From the NCBI GenBank assembly GCA_007136565.1, contig SLGS01000035.1, forward strand, positions 1-8,745: 8,745 bases of DNA, written 5' to 3'. A program made the translations under genes and the position numbers. Source of the DNA: Clostridia bacterium (lineage in GTDB: Bacteria > Bacillota > Sulfobacillia > SLMV01). Positions 1 to 6,406 of this stretch are shown piece after piece. The notes under the pieces were generated by a model that searched no databases, had not been told where the DNA came from, and was given only the letters and a program-made list of their open reading frames with translations. The first letter of the stretch is position 1. Each line of letters starts with the position of its first letter.

Positions 1-1
1 C

Positions 2-1123
2 TCCGATCCCCCTGCGCACGGGGAGATCGATGAGAGATACGACCCCGACGAGGATGACCGACGCGGACCCTCCGCGGCCGTGGTTGTGCTCCTCATATTG
101 AGTCTCGCCGCGCTGGGCGTGGTGGGTTACGGTGGATACCTGGTTTACGACTGGTTGACGGTGCCCGATGTGGACGTACCACCGGTTACCGGTGAGCGGT
201 TGTCGACAGCGGAGTCCATTCTCGAAGAACACGGGCTGAGCGCTGAGGTTGTGGCCTCCAGACACGACGATGACATCCCGGCCAACTACGTAATAGAACA
301 ACAACCCGGAGCCGATCGCCAGGTTAAGAGGGGACACACCGTCCTATTGACCATCAGCGAAGGCCCCGAATGGATCGAGGGCGGGGTGCCCGACGTCATC
401 GGCATAAACCAACAGCAGGCGGAGGTCGCCCTGAGCAACGTCGGCCTGCGGTACACCATAGAGGAACGGCATCACGATGATATTCCGAGGGGCACCGTGA
501 TAGACCAGGTCCCCGAGCCCGAGGCCCGCGTTCAAAGGGGTAGCGAGATAGCCCTCGAGATTAGCCTGGGGCCGGAACCGCGTCCCTTTGCCCTCGGCGG
601 ATTCATCGGCAAGCGCGAGGCGACGGTAATTGCCGAGCTTTCGGCGGCGGATCTCGAGTTCAACATCGTGCGAGAGGCTGCCCATTTCCCCGAGGGCATC
701 GTAACCTCCCAGGAACCGGCGGTGGGCAGCGAGGTAACGGCCGGTGATACGGTTACCCTGGTGGTGAGTCGCGGTACCGATGCTGATCCCAACCAGGAGA
801 CCATCCCCATTCGCCTGCCCCAGGAACCGGCGGAGCAGACCGTCAGGGTGGAGTTGATCGATCAACACGGGCAACGAGTCGCCTATCTGGATCGACTGGC
901 GGGCGGCACTTCCCTGGATGTAACCGTTTACTGGTACGGTTCGGGTGGACGAGCCTTTGTCTACAGTGGCGGCACACTGCTCGAATCGATAATTTTCGAC
1001 GAACCCGAAGAGGTGGAACCCGAACCGGACGAACCCGAGGATGATACGGAGCCGGACGAAGATGACGAACCCGAAGACGAGGTTCCCGACGAAGAGCCCG
1101 GGGAAGACGATCCTCCGGCCTAA
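2..1123 (+). CDS. PASTA-repeat membrane protein, 5' partial (possible C-terminal half of a PrkC/StkP-type Ser/Thr kinase)
   Basis: The frame is open from the first bases of the window, so the gene very probably starts upstream. A GTG at position 80 is the first start codon in frame but has no Shine-Dalgarno ahead of it and begins inside the membrane helix. Counting from that GTG as residue 1, residues 1-22 form one hydrophobic helix, preceded by a charged, cytoplasmic-looking linker. Three PASTA repeats follow at about 28-95, 102-165 and 168-232, each ending in a short beta strand plus SxGP or SRG. About 242-307 looks like a small beta domain, and 307-347 is an Asp/Glu/Pro tail. PASTA repeats bind peptidoglycan fragments or muropeptides and are typical of PrkC/StkP kinases and some penicillin-binding proteins. 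No kinase or transpeptidase motif lies within the window, so a stand-alone PASTA protein is equally possible. It ends 20 nt before rpe, probably in one transcript. Confidence 0.85.
   Translation, partial: SDPPAHGEIDERYDPDEDDRRGPSAAVVVLLILSLAALGVVGYGGYLVYDWLTVPDVDVPPVTGERLSTAESILEEHGLSAEVVASRHDDDIPANYVIEQQPGADRQVKRGHTVLLTISEGPEWIEGGVPDVIGINQQQAEVALSNVGLRYTIEERHHDDIPRGTVIDQVPEPEARVQRGSEIALEISLGPEPRPFALGGFIGKREATVIAELSAADLEFNIVREAAHFPEGIVTSQEPAVGSEVTAGDTVTLVVSRGTDADPNQETIPIRLPQEPAEQTVRVELIDQHGQRVAYLDRLAGGTSLDVTVYWYGSGGRAFVYSGGTLLESIIFDEPEEVEPEPDEPEDDTEPDEDDEPEDEVPDEEPGEDDPPA
1001..1120 (+). repeat. Low-complexity acidic Glu/Asp/Pro-coding tail of the PASTA protein
   Basis: The last forty or so codons of the PASTA gene are almost all Glu, Asp and Pro, built from imperfect repeats of a GAACCCGA-like unit (for example at 1001, 1017 and 1029). 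The tail follows the extracellular repeats directly and would be a strongly negative, disordered extension outside the membrane. I see no LPxTG-type sorting motif or second membrane helix in it. Its function is unknown. A spacer or cation-binding tail is a guess. Confidence 0.7.
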
Positions 1124-1143
1124 ACGGAAGGTGACGCCAAATC

Positions 1144-1818
1144 ATGAGCTTCAATGAGATCTGGGAAGATCGCGGGCGGATATTGGTCGCCCCCTCCATG
1201 CTCTCCGCCGATCCACTGAATACCATCGAAGGCGCCAGGGTCTGCAACGAATCCGGGGCGGATCTGCTCCACGTAGACGTCATGGACGGACATTTCGTCC
1301 CCAACCTCGGGTTTGCGCCCGCGAGTGTTCGGGAACTCAAGCGTCGTTGCGATCTCCCCGTAGAGGTACATCTAATGGTGGAGTCCCCCGAGAACTTCGT
1401 TCGTATGTTCGCCGAAGCCGGAGCCGACCTGATCGTATTCCACCGCGAGACCACCCCGCATCCGCATCGCCTGCTCCACGAGATCCGCCAAATGGGGTTA
1501 AAGGGGGGGTTGGCCTTCACACCCTCGAGCTCGGTGGAGGATATCCCGTACGTCCTCGACGTATTGGACCTGGTCCTGGTCATGGGAGTCGATCCGGGTT
1601 TTTCGGGCGGAAGATTCGTACCGTCCACCGTCGACAAGGTGGCTCGGGTGCGCCAACTCATAGGCTCCAAGCCCGCGAGAATCGGAATCGATGGGGGCGT
1701 GGGTCCGGACACCATCGAGCCCCTGCGCGCCGCGGGCGCCGACTTCATCGTCTCCGGTTCCCACTTTTTCTCCGCCGATGACCCGCGCGCCGTCGTCGAA
1801 GAGATCAGGGGTAAGTAG
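1144..1818 (+). CDS. rpe: Ribulose-phosphate 3-epimerase
   Basis: This is a 224-residue TIM-barrel enzyme that interconverts D-ribulose 5-phosphate and D-xylulose 5-phosphate in the cytoplasmic pentose phosphate pathway. Its length is normal for the family. Recognisable motifs are APSMLSAD near residue 16, LLHVDVMDGHFVPNLGF at 41-57, VEVHLMV at 74, VDPGFSGG around 149-156, and the phosphate-binding IDGGVGPDT at 182-190 with GSHFF at 205-209. The expected metal ligands are H43, D45, H76 and D183, and D45 and D183 also serve as the acid/base pair. ATG 1144 is chosen because a GGAAGGTG Shine-Dalgarno lies about 10 nt upstream. The loop usually written as VNPGFGGQ reads VDPGFSGG here. The gene follows the PASTA gene by 20 nt and converges on rpmB. 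In Bacillus rpe sits in the same block behind prkC and rsgA. Confidence 0.96.
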   Translation: MSFNEIWEDRGRILVAPSMLSADPLNTIEGARVCNESGADLLHVDVMDGHFVPNLGFAPASVRELKRRCDLPVEVHLMVESPENFVRMFAEAGADLIVFHRETTPHPHRLLHEIRQMGLKGGLAFTPSSSVEDIPYVLDVLDLVLVMGVDPGFSGGRFVPSTVDKVARVRQLIGSKPARIGIDGGVGPDTIEPLRAAGADFIVSGSHFFSADDPRAVVEEIRGK

Positions 1819-1832
1819 CGACGCTACGTCGC
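1818..1832 (+). other. Small hairpin at the rpe stop codon
   Basis: The arms GCGACG and CGTCGC are perfectly complementary with a 3-nt loop, beginning at the last base of the rpe stop codon. No T-run follows. It may help 3'-end stability or be chance in GC-rich DNA. Confidence 0.3.
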
Positions 1833-1890
1833 GGGGAATGATGGCATTGATCCTTCGTGGCAATTGCGTCCGAGGAGTTTCTGGAGGGGA

Positions 1891-1923
1891 ATGGGCCGAC
1901 GCTTCTCGAGAGCGTCGGCCCAT
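1891..1923. terminator. Hairpin between convergent rpe and rpmB, probable bidirectional terminator
   Basis: A perfect 13-bp inverted repeat (arm ATGGGCCGACGCT at 1891-1903, partner at 1911-1923) encloses a 7-nt loop. It lies 72 nt after the rpe stop and 19 nt beyond the rpmB stop on the other strand, which is the expected place for a terminator shared by convergent genes. Neither strand has a proper T-run after the stem, and the minus strand has only TTCCCC. It is therefore either a terminator without a U-tract or a structure that protects the 3' ends of both messages. The rest of 1819-1942 shows no gene. Confidence 0.65.
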
Positions 1924-1942
1924 GGACGAAACCGGTTCGGGG

Positions 1943-2134
1943 CTATACGGCCTTAGTGACCTTGCCGGACCTCAAACAGCGGGTACAGACGTTGATACGA
2001 GATGTCCGACCCTCCCGCTCGACCCGAATCTTTTGAATATTTGGCTTGAAAGTTCTCTTCGAGTGATTTACGGCGTGGCTCACGGTGCTTCCGCTCACCC
2101 GCCCTTTTCCGCATACATCACAGCGCTTGGCCAT
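1943..2134 (-). CDS. rpmB: 50S ribosomal protein L28 (bL28), zinc-binding form
   Basis: This 63-residue basic protein starts MAKRCDVCGKGRVSG, continues with the family pattern of His and Lys residues (VSHAVNHSKR) and ends with INVCTRC. The cysteine pairs C5/C8 and C50/C53 form the two halves of a zinc ribbon, so this is the C+ type of L28. The protein is part of the large ribosomal subunit. The ATG has a good GGAGG Shine-Dalgarno 8 nt upstream (plus-strand 2143-2147). It is divergent from asp23 and convergent with rpe. As I recall, the same opposed orientation relative to yloU is seen in B. subtilis, which supports the identity of the whole block. If a C- paralogue exists elsewhere in the genome, zinc-dependent regulation of the pair would be expected; the window cannot show that. 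Confidence 0.97.
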   Translation of the reverse strand: MAKRCDVCGKGRVSGSTVSHAVNHSKRTFKPNIQKIRVEREGRTSRINVCTRCLRSGKVTKAV

Positions 2135-2168
2135 GTTCTACGCCTCCAGCCGTTGAAGTTTTGCCCAC

Positions 2169-2196
2169 TTTACGCTAGCTTAACTAACGGTATTGT
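2169..2196 (+). promoter_or_regulatory. Candidate promoter of the asp23-fakA-recG operon
   Basis: TTTACG (2169-2174) and TATTGT (2191-2196) have a 16-bp spacer, and each matches the consensus at four of six positions. The start would fall near 2203, leaving a leader of about 85 nt. The -10 overlaps the candidate rpmB -10 on the other strand, so the two promoters would compete. The leader holds only small hairpins, for example GTCGA/TCGAC at 2216-2232, and no riboswitch I recognise. Confidence 0.35.
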
Positions 2197-2220
2197 ATCA
2201 GGGGCGCCGTGGTCCGTCGA
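2192..2220 (-). promoter_or_regulatory. Candidate sigma-70-type promoter of rpmB
   Basis: Read on the minus strand, TCGACG (2215-2220, four of six matches to TTGACA) and TACAAT (2192-2197, five of six matches to TATAAT) are separated by exactly 17 bp. Transcription would start near 2185, giving a leader of about 50 nt before the rpmB ATG. The local AT-rich character contrasts with the GC-rich surroundings. Confidence 0.5.
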
Positions 2221-2287
2221 GCCGGTATCGACGAGGCCTCCCAAACCGGTCGAAACCGAGATCGCCCCGAGCCGAGGGGGACCCAAA

Positions 2288-2659
2288 ATGAGTAGACACA
2301 TCGACACTCGCCATGGTCGAATAACCATAACCGACAGAGTACTGCAGGACCTGGCGGGTATAGCCACGACGGAGTGTTACGGCGTCGCCGGCATGGCAAC
2401 GAGGAACATCCAGGACGGGCTTTCCGCCATGCTGGGGCACGAAAGCCTCGGTCGCGGGGTTTCGGTTGCGCACGTCGGTCCCGACGAATCCCTCGACATC
2501 ACCGTGAACATCGTGGTGGGTTACGGTGTCAACATAGGACAAGTCGCCCGAAATATCAGGAAGAAAGTACGCTACGTGGTCTCTCATTGCACCGAGTTCC
2601 CGGTGTCCCGGGTCAACGTAAACGTTCAGGGAGTGAAGGTGACTTCCCTCGATGAGTAG
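2288..2659 (+). CDS. Asp23/Gls24 family envelope stress response protein (YloU-like)
   Basis: This 123-residue protein is of the Asp23 (DUF322) family. It shows the family's opening pattern of ITITDRVLQDLAGIAT followed by the CYGVAGM segment, then SLDITVNIVVGYGVNIGQVARNIRKKV and a closing VNVNVQGVKV. Asp23 itself is a membrane-associated envelope protein in Staphylococcus, anchored through a partner. The role of YloU next to FakA is not well defined. The frame is open far upstream (to about 1691), but ATG 2288 is clearly the start: a GAGGGGG Shine-Dalgarno lies 7 nt ahead and family similarity begins here. The 3' end overlaps fakA by 8 nt (ATGAGTAG), which suggests translational coupling. No signal peptide or membrane helix is visible. 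Confidence 0.92.
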   Translation: MSRHIDTRHGRITITDRVLQDLAGIATTECYGVAGMATRNIQDGLSAMLGHESLGRGVSVAHVGPDESLDITVNIVVGYGVNIGQVARNIRKKVRYVVSHCTEFPVSRVNVNVQGVKVTSLDE

Positions 2660-4319
2660 GAGATCCCCGATACGGACCAAGATCTTGACCGGACCCACAT
2701 ATTACGACATGTTGATCGGTGCCCTGGAGGCTCTCCGATCCGAGCGCGATGAGGTCAATCGCTTGAACGTTTATCCCGTACCCGACGGAGACACCGGTAC
2801 GAACATGCTGCTGACCCTCGAATCGGCCATAAACCGGGTGGCGGATCCGTCCGCCCCCCTGGGAGAGCTGGCCGCCCAGGCATCCATGGGATCACTCATG
2901 GGAGCGCGGGGAAACTCAGGAGTGATCCTCTCGCAGTTCTTCCGCGGGATGGCGGCGAGCCTGGGGAAGAAGGATGTCGCCGACCCCGCGATGCTAACCG
3001 AGGCCTGTCAATCGGGTGTCCGGGCAGCCTATAGCGCCGTGATGCGCCCCGTGGAGGGTACGATACTGACCGTCGCCCGGGAGGCCGCCGAAGCCGCGGG
3101 CGTGGCCGCCAAAGACGGTGGCGATCTCGTCGACGTCCTGGAATGCGCCCTCAAGAAGGCCCGGGAAACGCTCCTGCGCACCCCGGAGATGCTGGATGTC
3201 CTGCGGGAAGCCGGAGTCGTCGACGCGGGAGGGCAGGGGTTGGTGCACATCTTCGAGGGGGCACTGGCGGTCTTGGGTGGTACACCGGTGGCGGTTTCAC
3301 CCCGGCGGACCGCAGATGTTCCCGCGACAAGGGAATCTAGCGACGTAGAGTTGGACTTCCCCTTCGACCTGGTATTCCTCCTGGATACCGAAGATCCCCG
3401 CGCCGCCAGCACCGATAGCTGGGAGGGGTGGGGAGACAGCCTCGTTCTGGTGCGCGAGGGCGATTTAGTCAAGGTTCACATACACACGGATCGACCCGTT
3501 CCGGTGCTCAGCCAGGCCATGGAGATGGGCAACCTCATCGAGTGCGAAGTGCACAACATGCAAACGCAGGTGGCCCAAAATAAGGGCAACATTGCCGATG
3601 CGGCTCCGGTATTGGCGGAGGACGAAATCCCGACCGCATACGTCGCCGAGCCGGGTCCGCTGGCCTTCATTCCCATCGCCATGGGAGACGGCGTGATGGC
3701 GGTCTTCAGGAGCCTGGGAGCCGTGGAAGTTGTCCGGGGCGGCGCCACCATGAATCCCAGCACCGAAGATATCTTGCGCGCCATCGAGGAATCCGGTGCC
3801 CGCAGGCTGGTATTGCTTCCGAATAACTCCAATCTCATCCTGGCATGCGAACAGGCGCGCGACATGTCCGAGGCCGAAGTGGAGGTTCTACCCACGGTGA
3901 CGGTAGCCCAGGGGTTGTCGGCCGCCATGGCGGCCGCCTCCGCCTGCAGTGACGCCGACGCCGACGCTATCCTGGATGCCATGCAGAACGCCATAAACGG
4001 AGTGTCCTCCGTGGAGATAACCTACGCCGTCGAAGACCGGAGTTTCTCCGGGATGCAGTTGAGCAGAGGGGACATCATCGGCTTCGTGGACTCGCAACTG
4101 ACCGCGGTGGGATCATCGCCGGTGGACGTGTTGGTCGAGACCCTGGCATCCTTCGTCGATTCCTCCGCGGGAAGTGCGGCCATCCTGGTGGGGGCCGACG
4201 TGACTCCGGCGCAAGTCGAGGAATTGAGAACTCTACTCCACTCCAGTTTCGAGCACCTGGAATTCGACTTCTTGCCCGGCGGACAGGAGCATTACTACTT
4301 CGTGGCCGCGGTGCATTGA
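2652..4319 (+). CDS. fakA: Fatty acid kinase catalytic subunit FakA (DhaL/DAK2 domain protein, YloV)
   Basis: The 555-residue protein has the three-part FakA layout. The N-terminal DhaL-type ATP-binding domain (about 15-210) carries NVYPVPDGDTGTNM at 39-52, whose Asp residues D45 and D47 hold Mg-ATP. GARGNSGVILSQ follows at 84-95 and DAGGQGLVHIFEGAL at 191-205. The middle domain (about 230-306) includes GDSLVLV and VKVHIHT (H276, H278). The C-terminal FakA domain (about 335-555) has PNNSNLILACEQA near 390. In the established system FakA phosphorylates fatty acids held by FakB, giving acyl-phosphate for PlsY or, through PlsX, acyl-ACP. No fakB lies in the window. The segment usually FGYCTEFLL reads FPFDLVFLL, so the conserved Cys is Asp (D239). 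The start overlaps asp23 by 8 nt and the stop overlaps the recG start, consistent with coupled translation. Confidence 0.95.
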   Translation: MSRRSPIRTKILTGPTYYDMLIGALEALRSERDEVNRLNVYPVPDGDTGTNMLLTLESAINRVADPSAPLGELAAQASMGSLMGARGNSGVILSQFFRGMAASLGKKDVADPAMLTEACQSGVRAAYSAVMRPVEGTILTVAREAAEAAGVAAKDGGDLVDVLECALKKARETLLRTPEMLDVLREAGVVDAGGQGLVHIFEGALAVLGGTPVAVSPRRTADVPATRESSDVELDFPFDLVFLLDTEDPRAASTDSWEGWGDSLVLVREGDLVKVHIHTDRPVPVLSQAMEMGNLIECEVHNMQTQVAQNKGNIADAAPVLAEDEIPTAYVAEPGPLAFIPIAMGDGVMAVFRSLGAVEVVRGGATMNPSTEDILRAIEESGARRLVLLPNNSNLILACEQARDMSEAEVEVLPTVTVAQGLSAAMAAASACSDADADAILDAMQNAINGVSSVEITYAVEDRSFSGMQLSRGDIIGFVDSQLTAVGSSPVDVLVETLASFVDSSAGSAAILVGADVTPAQVEELRTLLHSSFEHLEFDFLPGGQEHYYFVAAVH

Positions 4320-6328
4320 TGGGTGTGCTCGGCTTGCCCGGTGAAATCCTCCGCGAGTCGCCGGACGTGCTCAAAGGAGTCGGACCCGCCAGATCCAAAG
4401 CCCTGGCCGATATCGGAATAAGTACGCTGGGCGACCTGGTCTTGCGCGTCCCACTGAGGTACGAGGACTGGAGACCAGTCTATCCCTTCGAGTCGGCCGC
4501 AACGAGAGAAAATGCCGCCATCGCCGGACGCATCCTGTCCACCGAGAAGCGGTGGGGATCCGTCCCCGGGACGCTCATAACGTTGATGTGCCGTGGACGC
4601 CGTGCCGAGGGGACCCTCTTCGGCCGGCGCGGCTTCGAATCGCAACTCGAAAAGGGAAAACCCCTGCTCGCCTTCGGCCGTTGGGAGATGGCGGGACCGA
4701 AAAAGATCCGCGCCGCCGGAATAGAAATCCAAAGCGTCGACGCCGGCGGGGGTAGGGTTAGACCGATATACGGGGCCAGCAAATCCATTTCCTCCAACAT
4801 GATCGCCAAGAGCATAGTCGCCACCTTGGATCTCGAGACCGAGATGCCTCGCTTTCCCCGCGAGCTGCGGGAAATCACCGGTTATACCGGGGTGCGCGCC
4901 CTCCTCGAGGACCTTCATCGCCCGTCCCGGGTCGAGTCGGGAATTAACGCGATGCGCTGGATGGGTTTTTTGGAAATGTTGGTCTTTCAACTGGGGATCA
5001 ATGGACCGAGGTCGGTCGCCGACCGTGGAATCGAACACCGGGGTTCGGGCCGACTCACCGGCCCCTTCCTCGATGGGCTCCCCTTTTCCCCGACGCCGGG
5101 GCAGCTGCGGGCCATGGCCAGCCTGGAGTCGGAACTGGCTTCGAGTGATCCCATGTACCACCTCGTTCAGGGGGACGTAGCCTCCGGCAAAACCATCGTG
5201 GCGATTTGGGCGACATTGCGCGCCGTGGAAAGCGGCGGAAGGGTAGTATGGATGGTTCCCACCCGCGTCCTGGCGGACCAACACCGGGATACCCTGCGCG
5301 GCTTCCTGGAACCGCTGGGTGTAACCGTCGAACGGTTCGCCTCGGACGACCCTCCCGTGGAATCCCAGGTGCTCGTGGGGACCCAGGCCGTGTTGAGCGG
5401 GAACCTCCCCGATCCGACACTGGTGGTGATAGATGAGCAACAGAGATTCGGCGTCCAACAACGGGGAATGCTCCAGGAGGTGGATCCTACTCCGGACGTC
5501 CTGCTGATATCCGCTACACCCATCCCGAGGACCATGGCCAGGTGCCTGTGGGGAGACCTGAAAGTCACTACCCTCGAATCCAGGCCGGACGCCCCGAGAT
5601 CCGTGCGGACTTTCGTGGTGGATGGCTCGGAAAGGGAAAAGGTCTACGAGTTCGCCCGGCGCCAGGCAGCGGCTGGAATAGGAGTATTCGTGGTTTGCCC
5701 CAACATCTCCGACGACGGGGGAGGAACGGCTGGTGCCGCGGCGGAATCGGTCGCTCGCGTCCTGGTCGAAAGATATCCAGAGCTCGAAGTTCGGTGTATC
5801 CATGGCGCCGTCGACGACGATTGCCGGTCCGTTGCTTTGGCCCACTTTGCGCGGGGTGAGGTTGACATCCTGGTGTGTACTACCCTGGTGGGGGTGGGCA
5901 TAGATATACCGCGCGCCCGCGTGATGGTGGTAGAGTGCGCGGAGCGTTTCGGTCTGACCGAGCTCCACCAGCTGAGGGGTCGCATAGGTAGGGACGGCCG
6001 CCGGGCGGGCTTTTTCGCCATTATCTCCGGTGAACAACACCGCCCAAGGATCGGAGAGCTGGAGCGTCTCGAAGATGGAATGTCCATCGCCAAGGCCGAT
6101 CTCCGGCTTCGGGGCATGGGGGACTTCTTCTCCCGTAACCAGCACGGAGGACCACCGTTCGCGGTGTCCGACGTCGCAACTTCCCCCGGCGTAATCCGGC
6201 GGGCCTCGAACCTGTCCCGACGTATTCTATCGGGTGATCCCGAGTTGGCGAAACCCGACAACGCGGGGCTCCGATCCCTGCTGGAGGCTTCGCTGCCGGA
6301 TGAGGACAACTGGATCCACGTGCGCTGA
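4319..6328 (+). CDS. recG: ATP-dependent DNA helicase RecG (divergent)
   Basis: RecG remodels stalled replication forks and branched DNA. With ATG 4319 as start the protein has 669 residues, near the family norm. It opens with VLKGVGPARSKALADIG and VPLRYEDWRP, the usual RecG N-terminus, followed by an OB-fold wedge at about 65-140. Helicase motifs are GDVASGKT (Walker A, 285-292), PTRVLADQH (Ia, about 314), DEQQRFG (II, 372-378), SATPIPRT (III, 398-405), a motif V region CTTLVGVGIDIP (520-531) and QLRGRIGRDGR (VI, 551-561). The translocation region reads GMGDFFSRNQHG (599-610). Several signatures differ from the usual GDVGSGKT, DEQHRFG and GTRQSG, and the segment between Ia and II is about a dozen residues shorter. 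A TTG one codon earlier (4316) is an alternative start. The ATG overlaps the fakA stop (TGATG) without a clear Shine-Dalgarno, suggesting coupling. Confidence 0.93.
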   Translation: MGVLGLPGEILRESPDVLKGVGPARSKALADIGISTLGDLVLRVPLRYEDWRPVYPFESAATRENAAIAGRILSTEKRWGSVPGTLITLMCRGRRAEGTLFGRRGFESQLEKGKPLLAFGRWEMAGPKKIRAAGIEIQSVDAGGGRVRPIYGASKSISSNMIAKSIVATLDLETEMPRFPRELREITGYTGVRALLEDLHRPSRVESGINAMRWMGFLEMLVFQLGINGPRSVADRGIEHRGSGRLTGPFLDGLPFSPTPGQLRAMASLESELASSDPMYHLVQGDVASGKTIVAIWATLRAVESGGRVVWMVPTRVLADQHRDTLRGFLEPLGVTVERFASDDPPVESQVLVGTQAVLSGNLPDPTLVVIDEQQRFGVQQRGMLQEVDPTPDVLLISATPIPRTMARCLWGDLKVTTLESRPDAPRSVRTFVVDGSEREKVYEFARRQAAAGIGVFVVCPNISDDGGGTAGAAAESVARVLVERYPELEVRCIHGAVDDDCRSVALAHFARGEVDILVCTTLVGVGIDIPRARVMVVECAERFGLTELHQLRGRIGRDGRRAGFFAIISGEQHRPRIGELERLEDGMSIAKADLRLRGMGDFFSRNQHGGPPFAVSDVATSPGVIRRASNLSRRILSGDPELAKPDNAGLRSLLEASLPDEDNWIHVR

Positions 6329-6406
6329 TCCGGGATCCCCCCGCCAGACCGTGGAAGGAAGCCGGCCCGGAAGATAGAAGAGTTTGGGTAGATCATCGTC
6401 GAGGAG

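Noticed and set aside
843..1748. Minus-strand open frame of 301 codons opposite the PASTA gene and rpe
   Set aside because: The plus-strand proteins are both recognisable. The minus-strand product is a Ser/Arg/Pro-rich shadow with no motif.
1819..1942. Possible spoVM or thiN remnant between rpe and rpmB, where Bacillus has these genes
   Set aside because: No short frame there resembles the amphipathic SpoVM peptide or ThiN, and the stretch is dominated by the terminator hairpin.
1691..2287. Open frame continuing upstream of the asp23 start, in the asp23 frame
   Set aside because: It overlaps the end of rpe, the terminator hairpin, all of rpmB on the other strand and the promoter region. Asp23 family similarity and a Shine-Dalgarno both begin at 2288.
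4295..6145. Minus-strand open frame of 616 codons opposite recG
   Set aside because: It lies wholly opposite recG, which has clear helicase motifs. Its translation has no recognisable domain and is rich in Gly, His, Pro and Arg, as expected for an antisense frame in GC-rich DNA.
6329..6406. Possible terminator or small RNA between recG and the dGTPase gene
   Set aside because: Only short GC words such as GATCCGGGATC occur. There is no stable stem with a T-run and no convincing promoter.
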